From NCBI RefSeq assembly GCF_000018545.1, contig NC_012586.1:1-64000 (forward strand): a stretch of DNA of 64,000 bases. The letters are read 5' to 3'. The DNA comes from Sinorhizobium fredii NGR234. GTDB taxonomy: Bacteria; Pseudomonadota; Alphaproteobacteria; Rhizobiales; Rhizobiaceae. Each line of letters starts with the position of its first letter. Positions within the stretch are counted from its first letter, which is position 1. The notes beneath the pieces were generated by a model. That model saw nothing but the letters and a program-made list of their open reading frames with translations, did not search any database and was not told the DNA's origin. Positions 17,622 to 26,073 of the stretch are shown here, piece by piece. The translations under genes were made by a program, and so were the position numbers.

Positions 17622-18092
17622 ATGAGAATCGTGTCACTAAGTGCAGTCGTTTGCATCGGACTCTGCGGGATCGCCTCCTTTGCCTCGGCAGAAGATGCGC
17701 ACACGATAATCGCGCCCGATGATGTCAAGTGGGCTCCGGCCCCGAAAATACTGCCTGCCGGAGCAGAAACGGCGGTCTTGTTCGGCGATCCATCCAAGGA
17801 AGGCCTGTTTGCGCTCCGGCTCAAAGTGCCGTCGGGCTACGCGGTCCCGCCGCATACGCATCCAGCGGATGAAGTGGTCACAGTCATATCGGGGACGATC
17901 AATCTTGGCATGGGCGAAACCGCCGATCGGAGTGCTTCCAAGGCACTGTCCGCGGGCAGCTTCTTCGCATTGCCGCCCGGCATGGCGCATTTCGCTTACT
18001 TCGACGAAGAGACCGTCGTCCAGATTACAACCAATGGGCCGTGGGGCATCAAATATGTCAATCCGGCGGACGATCCCCAAAAGTCGCAGTAA
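17622..18092 (+). CDS. exported cupin-domain protein
   Basis: 156 aa. A signal peptide (MRIVSLSAVVCIGLCGIASFASA) leads to a small cupin: PSGYAVPPHTHPADEVVTVISGTINLGMG is motif 1 with HTH and E metal ligands, and LPPGMAHFAYFDEE supplies the motif 2 histidine. GGAGG lies just before the ATG. Probably a periplasmic metal-binding enzyme or sensor; substrate unknown. It converges with the QuiC-type gene and is not part of that operon. Confidence 0.82.
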   Translation: MRIVSLSAVVCIGLCGIASFASAEDAHTIIAPDDVKWAPAPKILPAGAETAVLFGDPSKEGLFALRLKVPSGYAVPPHTHPADEVVTVISGTINLGMGETADRSASKALSAGSFFALPPGMAHFAYFDEETVVQITTNGPWGIKYVNPADDPQKSQ

Positions 18093-18195
18093 CCGCCCGC
18101 AGCACTGAAGGACGAGCGGCAGTCGCTCGACAAAGCGCGGCTCAAAGGGTCGAGTTCTGAGTGAATGCGCTCAGGACGCCGACCCGACGTCCCGC

Positions 18196-20085
18196 TCACC
18201 CCTTCGGCATGCCCTCCGGCCGCAGATGTTTCTTCAGCGCCGCAATCCTGAAGATCGCATTGGCCGCGCCGTAACCGCGGTAGCCGCGTCGTTCGATGAT
18301 CTCGAAGAAGAAGCCCTCGCCATAGGTCGGGCTGTAGAGCTGGAAAAATTCGCCGCCCTCGTCGCGGTCGTAGAGGATGTTTTCCGCCTTCAGCCGCTCG
18401 ACCAGGTCGGCCTCCAGGCCGAAGCGGGCCTCGACGTCGTCATAATAATTGGGCGAGATCGGCAGAGCCCGAAAACCGTTCGCCCGGAGGGCCGCGGCGG
18501 TCGCGAAGATGTCGTCGGTGGCGAAGGCGAGGTGCTGGACGCCGGAGCCGAAGGTTTCGGCGATGAAGCGGCCGGCGAGCGTGTTGCGGTTTTCGGCGCC
18601 GTTCAGCGTCAGGCGCAGCGTGCCGGCGTCGTTTTCCACCACCTGGCTGCGGACGATGCCGGCCGGGTCGATGATGTCGACCATCGGCGTTTTCCGGGTG
18701 TCGAGCAACGACGTGTAGAAAAGTAGCCAGGTCAGCAACTCCTCGTATTTGACCGTCTGGGCGACGTGGTCGATGACAGTGAGGCCGGCCGGCGCCGCCG
18801 TGTCGTCATCGGTCACCGGCTCGAATTCGATCTCCCAGATTTTTGAGAGATCGGATTTCTCGTCGAGGAAATAGATGAGGCCGCCGCCGACGCCGCGGAT
18901 CGCCGGGACCATAAGCTCCCCCGGCCCGACCGCCTGCTCGAAGGGCTCGGCGCCAAGCGCGCGGGCCCGTTCCGCCGTCGCGGCGGCATCGTCGACCATC
19001 AGGCCGAAGGCATAGGCGGACGTGCCGTGCACCAGATAGGAAGCGCTGGCGAAGCCCTCGCGCTCGGTGTTGATCACCAGGTTGATCGCGCCCTGGCGGT
19101 AGACCAGCACCTGTTTCGTCCGGTGCCGCGCTGCTCTTCGAAAGCCGATCGTGCGGATCAGCGCTTCGAGCTCGACCGCTTCCTCTTCCGAGGCGGTGAA
19201 TTCGACGAAGGCGACGCCCTTCACATCGACACGCGGCGGCATCGCCGGGACCGGTAGCCGGATACCCGGTTCGGCGCGCTTCACCTGGTCGCCGAGATAG
19301 ATCAGCGAGCGGTAGCCGTCGACGGCGATGGCATTGGCATTGCCGCCGCGGAACTGGTCGTTGAAGATTTCGAGCGACAGATAGCCGTCATAGCCGGTCG
19401 CCGCCACGGCGCGGGTGAAGTCGGTCACCGGCAGGTCGCCCTCGCCCGGCATGTTGCGGAAATGACGGCTCCAGTAGAGGAGATCCATGTCGATCAGCGG
19501 CGCGTCGGCAAGCTGGACGATGAAGATTTTCTCCTTCGGAATCGAGCGGATCGAGTTGACCTCGATCTTGCGCGACAGCGTGTGGAAGCTGTCGAGGATC
19601 AGGCCGATATTCGGATGGTCGGCCCGCCGAACGATCTCCCAGGCGTCGCGATGATCGCTGATATGGCGGCCCCAGGCGAGCGCCTCATAGCCGACGCGCA
19701 AGCCGCGTTTGGCGGCGCGTTCGCCAAGCTCGCGGAAATCGGCGGCGGTCCGGTCGATGCCGCCGAGTGCCGCCGGCGAGACGTTGGAGCAGACGAGCAC
19801 GAGGTCGGTGCCGAGTTCCTGCATCAGGTCGAACTTGCGTTCGGCCCGGTCGAAGGTGCGCGTCCGCAGCGGTTCCGGCATTCCCTCGAAGTCGCGGAAC
19901 GGCTGGAACAGGCTGATCTCCAGACCGAAGTCGCGCACCATCCGGCCGACCTCGCGCGGGCTCTCGTCGAAGGCGAGGAAGTCGTTCTCGAATATCTCGA
20001 CGCCGTCGAAGCCGGCCTTGGCGATGGCGCGCAGCTTGTCGCTGAGGTCGCCGCTCAAGGAAACTGTCGCTATCGAGGTCTTCAT
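18196..20085 (-). CDS. quiC: 3-dehydroshikimate dehydratase, QuiC-type two-domain protein
   Basis: 629 aa fusion. The N-terminal half is a TIM-barrel sugar isomerase-like domain (IAKAGFDGVEIFENDFLAFD; LILDSFHTLSR; YLSLEIFNDQFR), which carries 3-dehydroshikimate dehydratase activity in this family. The C-terminal half is a 4-hydroxyphenylpyruvate dioxygenase-like VOC domain (VIDHVAQTVKYEELLTWLLFY; SGVQHLAFATDDIF; GFFFEIIERRGYRGYG). Product would be protocatechuate. It is the last gene of a minus-strand set with shikimate dehydrogenase and a TRAP transporter, supporting quinate/shikimate use. Start 20085 (MKTSIATVSL) fits the family. Confidence 0.85.
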   Translation of the reverse strand: MKTSIATVSLSGDLSDKLRAIAKAGFDGVEIFENDFLAFDESPREVGRMVRDFGLEISLFQPFRDFEGMPEPLRTRTFDRAERKFDLMQELGTDLVLVCSNVSPAALGGIDRTAADFRELGERAAKRGLRVGYEALAWGRHISDHRDAWEIVRRADHPNIGLILDSFHTLSRKIEVNSIRSIPKEKIFIVQLADAPLIDMDLLYWSRHFRNMPGEGDLPVTDFTRAVAATGYDGYLSLEIFNDQFRGGNANAIAVDGYRSLIYLGDQVKRAEPGIRLPVPAMPPRVDVKGVAFVEFTASEEEAVELEALIRTIGFRRAARHRTKQVLVYRQGAINLVINTEREGFASASYLVHGTSAYAFGLMVDDAAATAERARALGAEPFEQAVGPGELMVPAIRGVGGGLIYFLDEKSDLSKIWEIEFEPVTDDDTAAPAGLTVIDHVAQTVKYEELLTWLLFYTSLLDTRKTPMVDIIDPAGIVRSQVVENDAGTLRLTLNGAENRNTLAGRFIAETFGSGVQHLAFATDDIFATAAALRANGFRALPISPNYYDDVEARFGLEADLVERLKAENILYDRDEGGEFFQLYSPTYGEGFFFEIIERRGYRGYGAANAIFRIAALKKHLRPEGMPKG

Positions 20086-20128
20086 CGTCCTGTCCTCGCG
20101 TTTGGAGTTCAATTTCGGGAGGCGGAGA

Positions 20129-20300
20129 CCCCCCTCTGCCCTGCCGGGCATCTCCCCCACAAGGGGGGAGATCGCCGAGCTGCGGGCTCCCCGTTCTCTC
20201 TCGTCGACACCGCCAGCCTCGAAGTCGGCACTGGTGCCGTGCGGTGCCTCCTGCCAATCTCCCTCCTTGTGGGGGAGATGTGCGGCAGGCCAGAGGGGGG
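20129..20300. repeat. RIME-like rhizobial palindromic intergenic element
   Basis: Two near-identical arms of about 47 bp in inverted orientation (20129-20175 and 20255-20300), separated by about 80 bp. Each arm contains CATCTCCCCCACAAGG or its complement and the CCCCTCTG edge. This is the look of the rhizobial intergenic mosaic element. It sits between two genes of one operon, so the transcript would carry a large stem-loop. Confidence 0.75.
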
Positions 20301-20325
20301 TGCGCCAAGCCGACCGATCAGTTCA

Positions 20326-21186
20326 TCACCCGGTCATCGCCTTGAAATGCTCAAGCATCCGCCCCGCATCCGGTTCGAGGCCGGTAAACAGCCGGAAGGC
20401 GCCGACCGCCTGGAAGACCGCCATGCCGCCGCCGTCGAGGGTGCGGCAGCCGCGCCGTTTCGCCTCCTTGAGCAGCGCCGTTTCGAGCGGGAAGTAGACG
20501 ATCTCGGCGACCCAGTGGTGCGGGGCGAGGAGCTCGGCGTCGAGCGGCAGCCCCGGATATTTCGCCATGCCGGTCGGGGTGGCGTGGATCACCCCGGCGG
20601 CGTCAAGCATCGCCGCGGCGAGATCGGTGCCGGCGGCGATGTCCGCCTCGGGGAAGAGCGGCGCAAGCATTTCGGCAAGCGCCTCGGCCCGTTCCGGTTC
20701 ACGGTCGAACACGGCAAGCCGACGCAAGCCGAGCGAGAGGCCCGCATAGGCCGTCGCCACGCCGGCGCCGCCGGCGCCGAGCTGCACGGCGGAGGATAAA
20801 TCGGCGCCCGGCAGGCCGCGCTTGAATCCTTCGGCGAAACCCCACCAGTCGGTATTGTGGCCATAGCGCCGGCCGCCCTTCAGCACCACGGTGTTGACGG
20901 CGCCGAGCCGGCGGGCATCGGGGGCGAGTTCGTCGAGATGGGCAATCACCGCCTGCTTGCAGGGATGGGTGATGTTGAGTCCGGCAAGGCCGCGGGCTTC
21001 CGCCTCGGCGAGCAGACGCGGCAGGTCGTCTTCCGTGGCGCCCAGCGCCTGCAGGTCGATCAGCTCGTACTCATAGCTGAGCCCCTGGGCGGCGCCCTCG
21101 GCCATGTGCATCGCCGGGGTCAGCGAGGCCTGGATGCCGGCGCCGATCAGGCCGGCCTTCAAGGGTCTTACAAGCGTTTCGGCCAT
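20326..21186 (-). CDS. shikimate/quinate dehydrogenase (AroE-like)
   Basis: 286 aa NAD(P)-dependent dehydrogenase. GLIGAGIQASLTPAMH is a variant of the AroE substrate loop. GLNITHPCKQAVIAHLDEL contains the catalytic lysine, GAVNTVV and NTDWWGF follow, and QLGAGGAGVATAYAGLSLG is the nucleotide-binding motif. The ITHPCKQ variant and the setting with QuiC and a TRAP importer favour a catabolic quinate/shikimate enzyme rather than chorismate biosynthesis. It lies 82 bp after dctP. Confidence 0.85.
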   Translation of the reverse strand: MAETLVRPLKAGLIGAGIQASLTPAMHMAEGAAQGLSYEYELIDLQALGATEDDLPRLLAEAEARGLAGLNITHPCKQAVIAHLDELAPDARRLGAVNTVVLKGGRRYGHNTDWWGFAEGFKRGLPGADLSSAVQLGAGGAGVATAYAGLSLGLRRLAVFDREPERAEALAEMLAPLFPEADIAAGTDLAAAMLDAAGVIHATPTGMAKYPGLPLDAELLAPHHWVAEIVYFPLETALLKEAKRRGCRTLDGGGMAVFQAVGAFRLFTGLEPDAGRMLEHFKAMTG

Positions 21187-21268
21187 GTTTTCCGCTCTCA
21201 CTTTGTCCGTCCCGTCGCGCCTTCTTCCGGTCCGCCTTTGGATAGGCGGACCGGAGCTTGGCCGGCTG

Positions 21269-22282
21269 TTACTGGCCGCGGGCCGCGCCGATCTCCTTGA
21301 ACAGCGCCTGCACCGTGTCGGCACCGATCTCGGCGCTGAACTTCTCGATCACCGGCTTGACGGCATCGCGCAGCTTCTGCGTTTCTTCCGGGCTGAGTTC
21401 GCTCACCTCCATGCCGGTCTTCTTGATTTCCTCGAGCGCCTCGGCATCCTTCTCGCGCGAAACCTTGCGCTGAAAATCGCGCGCTTCGGTCGCGGCCGAT
21501 TGGAGCACGGCCTTTTCCTCGTCGTTCAGCCCGTCCCAGAATTTCTTGCTGACCAGGACGATCTGCGGGTTGTACTGGTGACGGGTCAGCGTCATGTACT
21601 TCTGCACTTCGTAGAACTTGGCGTTCAGGATGTTGGCCGCCGGGTTCTCCTGGCCGTCGACGGTTCCGGTCTCGAGCGCGGTGTAGAGCTCGGTGTAGGG
21701 CAGCGGCACGGCATTGGCGCCGAGCGTGTTGAAGAGCTCGAGCGGGATCGGCGACTGGATGGTGCGGATCTTCAGGCCCTTGATGTCCTCGAGCTTGGTC
21801 ACCGCATGGCGATTGTTGGTGAGGTTGCGGAAGCCGAGCTCCCAATAGCCGAGGCCGACGAGGCCGGTATCGGGCAGAAGCTTCAAGAGGCTCTCGCCGA
21901 AGGGGCCGTCCATCACCTTGTCGGCTTCCTCGCCGCTGTTGAACAGGAAGGGCAGGTCGACGGCGCCGAACTGCTTGACGTTGTTGGAGAGGATGCCGGC
22001 GTTCAGCACGGTCATCTCGATGACGCCGCCCTGCAGCGCCGAGATCGTCTGCACGTCGCCGCCGAGCGTGCCGCCGGGGAAGAGCTTGACCTCGATCTTG
22101 CCGCCGCTCTTTTCCTTGACGAGCTCGGCGAATTTTTCCATGCCGGTCACCTGCGGGTGACCCTTGTTGTTGGCCGAGGCGAATTTCAGCGTGTGTTCGC
22201 CGATCTCCGCATTGGTCGGCCCTGCGGTCAGCAGAGCGAGCGGCAGGGCAAGGCCCAATGCCAGTTTCGTGAATTTCAACAT
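21269..22282 (-). CDS. TRAP transporter substrate-binding protein (DctP family)
   Basis: 337 aa periplasmic binding protein. The signal peptide (LALGLALPLALLTAGPTNA) is followed by HTLKFASANNKGHPQVTGMEKFAELVKEKSGG, the opening of DctP proteins. GLGYWELGFRNLTNNRHAVTKLEDIKGLKIRT carries the carboxylate-binding arginine of the family. Organic acids are the usual ligands; shikimate or quinate is inferred from the neighbours. Confidence 0.9.
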   Translation of the reverse strand: MLKFTKLALGLALPLALLTAGPTNAEIGEHTLKFASANNKGHPQVTGMEKFAELVKEKSGGKIEVKLFPGGTLGGDVQTISALQGGVIEMTVLNAGILSNNVKQFGAVDLPFLFNSGEEADKVMDGPFGESLLKLLPDTGLVGLGYWELGFRNLTNNRHAVTKLEDIKGLKIRTIQSPIPLELFNTLGANAVPLPYTELYTALETGTVDGQENPAANILNAKFYEVQKYMTLTRHQYNPQIVLVSKKFWDGLNDEEKAVLQSAATEARDFQRKVSREKDAEALEEIKKTGMEVSELSPEETQKLRDAVKPVIEKFSAEIGADTVQALFKEIGAARGQ

Positions 22283-22344
22283 GTTTTCCTCCCGGGTTGG
22301 GCCGGCACTCCCGCCGGCCGTGTTGAAAAGCGTGAAAATCCGTA

Positions 22345-23625
22345 TCAGTGCCCGAACCAGGAGACCGGAACGGTCACCAGCTCAGGGAACAGGACGAGCA
22401 GGAACAGTACGATCAGTTCGGCGATCAGGAAGGGCATCACGCCCTTCATCAGGTCTTCCATCGACAGCTTCGAGACGCCGCAGATGACGTTCAGCACCGT
22501 GCCGACCGGCGGGGTGATGAGGCCGATCGAGTTGTTGATGATGAACAGCACGCCGAAATAGACCGGGTCGATGCCCGCCTGCTTGATGATCGGCATCAAG
22601 ACCGGCGTCATCACCAGGATGGTCGGCGTCATGTCCATGGCGGTGCCGACGACGACGACCAGCGCCATGATCGCGATGAGCAGCAGCGTCTGGTTGTCCA
22701 TCAGCGGCTCGACAAGGGCGGCGAGCGCGCCGGGCACGTCGGCGACGGTAATCAGCCAGGCCGAGACCGCGGCGCAGGCGACCAGGAACATGACGACGGC
22801 GGTGATCTTGGCGGCCGCGACGAAGACGTGGAACAGCTGAGCCGGCGGCAGCTCGCGATAGACGACCATCGCGACGAAGAGCGAATAGACGGCCGCCACG
22901 ACGCCCGCTTCGGTCGGGGTGAAGACGCCGAACTTCAGGCCGACGATGATGATCACCGGCAGCATGAGCGCCCATATGCTGTCGGCGAGGGCCTTGAGCC
23001 GCACCGCGCCGCTTTCCTTCGGCGGCAATTCGAACTGCTCCTTGCGGGCGACGAGGAACCAGGTGATGCAGAGTGCCGCGGCGATCATCAGGCCGGGGAA
23101 GATGCCGGCGAGGAAGAGCTTGGTGATCGAGACGCCGCCGACGACGCCATAGAGGATGAAGCCGATCGACGGCGGAATGATCGGGCCGATGATCGAGGCC
23201 GACGCCAGCAGACCGCCGGCGCGCGCCGCATCATGGCCGCTCTTCAGCATCATCGGCAGGAGCAGCGCCCCGAGGGCGGCCGCATCGGCGACGGCCGAGC
23301 CGGAAAGGCTGGAGAGAATGCAGGCGGCGAAGATCGCCACGAAGCCGAGGCCGCCGCGGATATGGCCGACCATGGCCATCGCCAGCGCGACGATGCGGCG
23401 GGAAAGGCCGCCGGTGTTCATCACCTCGCCGGCGAGCAGGAAGAAGGGCACGGCCATCAGCGGAAAGCTGTCGGCGCCGTTCAGGACGTTCTGCGCGACG
23501 ATCTGCGCGTCGAAGAGGCCGAGATAGAGCATCAGTGCGACGCCGCTGAGGATGAGCGCGAAGGCGATCGGCACGCCGAGCGCCATGGGGCCGAGAAGGG
23601 CGCCGATGAAGATCGAAACGGTCAT
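22345..23625 (-). CDS. TRAP transporter large permease (DctM family)
   Basis: 426 aa, about 12 membrane spans. Family stretches include FPLMAVPFFLLAGEVMNTGGLSRRIVALA, LSSLSGSAVADAAALGALLLPMM and IIGPIIPPSIGFILYGVVGGVSI. It forms the Na+-coupled transport channel with the small subunit encoded 10 bp upstream. The binding-protein gene follows after 62 bp. Confidence 0.92.
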   Translation of the reverse strand: MTVSIFIGALLGPMALGVPIAFALILSGVALMLYLGLFDAQIVAQNVLNGADSFPLMAVPFFLLAGEVMNTGGLSRRIVALAMAMVGHIRGGLGFVAIFAACILSSLSGSAVADAAALGALLLPMMLKSGHDAARAGGLLASASIIGPIIPPSIGFILYGVVGGVSITKLFLAGIFPGLMIAAALCITWFLVARKEQFELPPKESGAVRLKALADSIWALMLPVIIIVGLKFGVFTPTEAGVVAAVYSLFVAMVVYRELPPAQLFHVFVAAAKITAVVMFLVACAAVSAWLITVADVPGALAALVEPLMDNQTLLLIAIMALVVVVGTAMDMTPTILVMTPVLMPIIKQAGIDPVYFGVLFIINNSIGLITPPVGTVLNVICGVSKLSMEDLMKGVMPFLIAELIVLFLLVLFPELVTVPVSWFGH

Positions 23626-23635
23626 GGTCGCCTCC

Positions 23636-24199
23636 TCAGTGCTTCGCGGAAACCGGCCCGAGGGCGGGCGAGGGAATTTCGTCGAGGGCGACCTCGTCCT
23701 CGCTGTCGCGCACCAGTTCGGCTGTCGTCACATCGATGCGGCCGGTGGCGATGGCGAAGGCGTCGGAAAGGAGGATCAGGAAGGCCGGAATGCCGAAGGC
23801 AAGACCGGCGCCGTAGAAGAAGCCCATGGAAAGCCCGGTCGCCGGCGCGCCGACATGGAGATTGATCAGCGTCTGCGCCCAGCTGCCGCTGATCATCAGC
23901 CAGGTCGCATAGAGCATCAGCACGTGGCCGATCAGCACGGCGACCTTGGCGCCGAGCGGCGGCAGCCGCTTGATCAGCGTATCGACGCCCAAATGGCCGT
24001 GTTCGCGCATGGCGACGACGGCGCCGAGAAAGGTCAGCCAGACGAAGAAGATGCGCGACAGCTCCTCGGAGACCGTGATGCCCTGGTTGAAGGCGTAACG
24101 CAGGACGACATTGCCGAAGACGAGCACGACCATGCCGGCCAGCAGCAGGGCGATCGTCACCTTCAGCGCGAAGAAATAGAAATCGATGATGCGGGTCAT
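23636..24199 (-). CDS. TRAP transporter small permease (DctQ family)
   Basis: 187 aa with four membrane helices and the conserved VSEELSRIFFVWLTFLGAVVAMREHGHLGVD stretch. First gene of the minus-strand operon small permease-large permease-binding protein-dehydrogenase-QuiC. The promoter must lie in the 393-bp gap shared with the TetR gene. Confidence 0.9.
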   Translation of the reverse strand: MTRIIDFYFFALKVTIALLLAGMVVLVFGNVVLRYAFNQGITVSEELSRIFFVWLTFLGAVVAMREHGHLGVDTLIKRLPPLGAKVAVLIGHVLMLYATWLMISGSWAQTLINLHVGAPATGLSMGFFYGAGLAFGIPAFLILLSDAFAIATGRIDVTTAELVRDSEDEVALDEIPSPALGPVSAKH

Positions 24200-24268
24200 G
24201 CGCTCCTCCCGAGCGACAGGCGAGTCCCGACGGACGCGCTTGCGCGAGCTTGTCTTCCAATGCCGGCC

Positions 24269-24370
24269 TACAGCGCCGTGCGTCTTTCAGACGCACAAAG
24301 GCCGCTGTAGCACTTTGAGTTGCTGCATGTTTTGGTCCTTAGATCGGTAACGATTTAAGGAAACATGCAG
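24269..24370 (-). repeat. Sinorhizobium-type intergenic element, copy 1
   Basis: Contains CTACAGCG...CGCTGTAG at the left (24269-24310) and CTGCATGTTT...AAACATGCAG around CCTTAGATCG-GTAA-CGATTTAAGG at the right (24324-24370). The same blocks occur in reverse order and orientation at 37423-37530. I recognise this as a family of palindromic intergenic repeats common in Sinorhizobium. Confidence 0.6.
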
Positions 24371-24426
24371 AGCCCGGCCGCCAGGACCCCGCGCTCCTCC
24401 GCGTGTCCGGCTATGTCCCTCTAAAA

Positions 24427-24446
24427 TGTACTAACTAGTTCGGATG
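24427..24446. promoter_or_regulatory. candidate TetR operator
   Basis: TGTACTAACTAGTTCGGATG has the dyad AACTAGTT at its centre and 6 of 10 matching positions between half-sites. Its size and position between the divergent TRAP operon and the tetR gene are typical for a TetR-family operator. Ownership by this regulator is inferred. Confidence 0.4.
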
Positions 24447-24592
24447 TCAAGCGGCTTGCTATTGAAAGCAAGCGCCAAGCTGAATATGTCTTGATGCATC
24501 GCTTGGGAGAGGGGCCTCCGGCTCGACCCTTTAAAGCGGGCATTATGGCCGACGGAACAAGGGCTTGTGGAAGAGCGGGGCAGCGCGCGACG

Positions 24593-25258
24593 ATGGCCGA
24601 ACGGCAGATGAACGGCAGGAAGAACGATCCGGCGAGAACCCAGGAAGACATTCTCGAGGTGGCGACGGAGGAGTTTTCGACCCACGGCCTGGCGGGCGCC
24701 CGGGTGGATCAGATCGCCGAACGGACCCGCACCTCGAAGCGTATGATCTATTATTATTTCGGCAGCAAGGAAGCGCTCTATCTCGCCGTGCTGGAGCGCT
24801 CCTACCGCAAGATCCGCACGCTCGAGGCTGACCTGGAACTCGCCAACCTGCCGCCCGAACAGGCGCTCCGCACCCTGATCGCCACCACCTTCGACCATGA
24901 CGAGGCCAATCCGGACTTCGTCCGCCTGGTCAGCATCGAGAACATCCACCACGCCGCCCACATGCTGCGCTCCGAGGCGATCCGCGAGTTGAACGTCTCG
25001 GTGATCCAGACAATTGATGCCATAGTTCAGCGCGGCCTAGCGGACGGCACCTTCCGCCGCAGGGCCGATCCGATCGACATCCACATGCTGATCAGCGCCT
25101 TCTGCTTCTTCCGCGTTTCGAACCGCTACACCTTCGGCACGATCTTCCGCCGCGACCTCTCCGAACCGGCGACGATCGGCCGGCACCGCACGATGATCGC
25201 CGATGCGGTGGTGAGCTATTTGAAGGAGGAGGAGGGGGGGGGCCGAGGCGGGCGTTGA
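24593..25258 (+). CDS. TetR-family transcriptional regulator
   Basis: About 221 aa from ATG 24593; ATGs at 24545 and 24608 are also possible because no ribosome site is decisive. The N-terminal helix-turn-helix (ARTQEDILEVATEEFSTHGLAGARVDQIAERTRTSKRMIYYYFGSKEALY) is standard. The C-terminal ligand domain has AIRELNVSVIQTIDAIVQRGLADGTFRRRADP. Divergent from the TRAP-shikimate operon, so probably its repressor, with a pathway intermediate as inducer. Confidence 0.87.
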   Translation: MAERQMNGRKNDPARTQEDILEVATEEFSTHGLAGARVDQIAERTRTSKRMIYYYFGSKEALYLAVLERSYRKIRTLEADLELANLPPEQALRTLIATTFDHDEANPDFVRLVSIENIHHAAHMLRSEAIRELNVSVIQTIDAIVQRGLADGTFRRRADPIDIHMLISAFCFFRVSNRYTFGTIFRRDLSEPATIGRHRTMIADAVVSYLKEEEGGGRGGR

Positions 25259-25346
25259 TGACGCGGGCGTAAACAGCCGCTTACCTCGATGCTCGGAAAG
25301 AAGCCGCAACTAGGTAGCAACTGCCACCCATGTCGCAGAAGGGCCA

Positions 25347-25841
25347 TCAACGGCGGGACCAGTATTCCTTGTGGAGTTTCGCCGCCTCGTCCGCAAGCAT
25401 GGGACCGACGACTTCCGTCGGGCGCTGACCGGCGGCGAACACGATGTCGCAGGGGAGGTCAAGCGTCGGATTTTCCTTGCTGTCGCCTATCTGTTGTTTC
25501 ATCTCTCTCTCGGACAGGCCAAACACGACGCGCCCTATGCCTGCCCAATAGATCGCGCCTGAGCACATGGCGCATGGCTCCGCGGATGTGTACATCGTGC
25601 ATTCGGCTAAAAAATCCAAATCATAGGATTTGCCGGCGCGCGTGGCGAGAAGTCGCTCGGCGTGGGCAGTGCGGTCGCCTCCTTCCGAACTGTAGCCATT
25701 GCACTGTTCCAGTAAGACATTGCCGTCACGGTCGGCGAGAATTGAACCAAACGGGTGATCCCCGCCTTCGCGCGAACGCCGCGCCACATCGAAGGCCTTG
25801 CGCAAAAGTGACTCATCATAGGGCCGTTTGGTGCCAGGCAT
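25347..25841 (-). CDS. nucleoside/guanine deaminase-like CDA-fold protein
   Basis: 164 aa zinc deaminase. The HAE motif is at residues 60-62 and PCAMC at 89-93, giving the full zinc and proton-shuttle set. DHPFGSILADRDGNVL is typical of the tRNA adenosine/guanine deaminase superfamily. Length and EMKQQIGD region suit a free-base or nucleoside deaminase rather than TadA. Stand-alone gene; substrate not decided. Confidence 0.85.
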   Translation of the reverse strand: MPGTKRPYDESLLRKAFDVARRSREGGDHPFGSILADRDGNVLLEQCNGYSSEGGDRTAHAERLLATRAGKSYDLDFLAECTMYTSAEPCAMCSGAIYWAGIGRVVFGLSEREMKQQIGDSKENPTLDLPCDIVFAAGQRPTEVVGPMLADEAAKLHKEYWSRR

Positions 25842-26073
25842 ATTGTGAGCTCCTGAGAGTTATCGCAGTTCGTTCACCATCAATGGTTCCCCGGTACCGG
25901 GGCGGGTAATTTTTGATCTCGGCAAAGTAGAAAAGTTGCCAGCGTCCCAGCGCCGATCACCTGACATTCCCCCATGAACAGGGTCAATTTGATCCTTTTC
26001 GACTTTGTCAGCAAGACCGATCGAAGGTGCAAGCCTGTCGGGGAACGATCGGGTGGCTGGAGGCAGTTGCTAC
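25842..26073. other. intergenic gap with a GC palindrome
   Basis: No gene. A 14-bp palindrome CCCCGGTACCGGGG (25889-25902) is followed on the plus strand by TAATTTTT, the form of a terminator, although no plus-strand gene ends here. It may instead act in the deaminase leader. Confidence 0.4.

Noticed and set aside
22348..23865. 505-codon plus-strand frame opposite dctM
   Set aside because: Extremely Asp/Arg/His rich shadow of the DctM/DctQ genes, no domain recognised.
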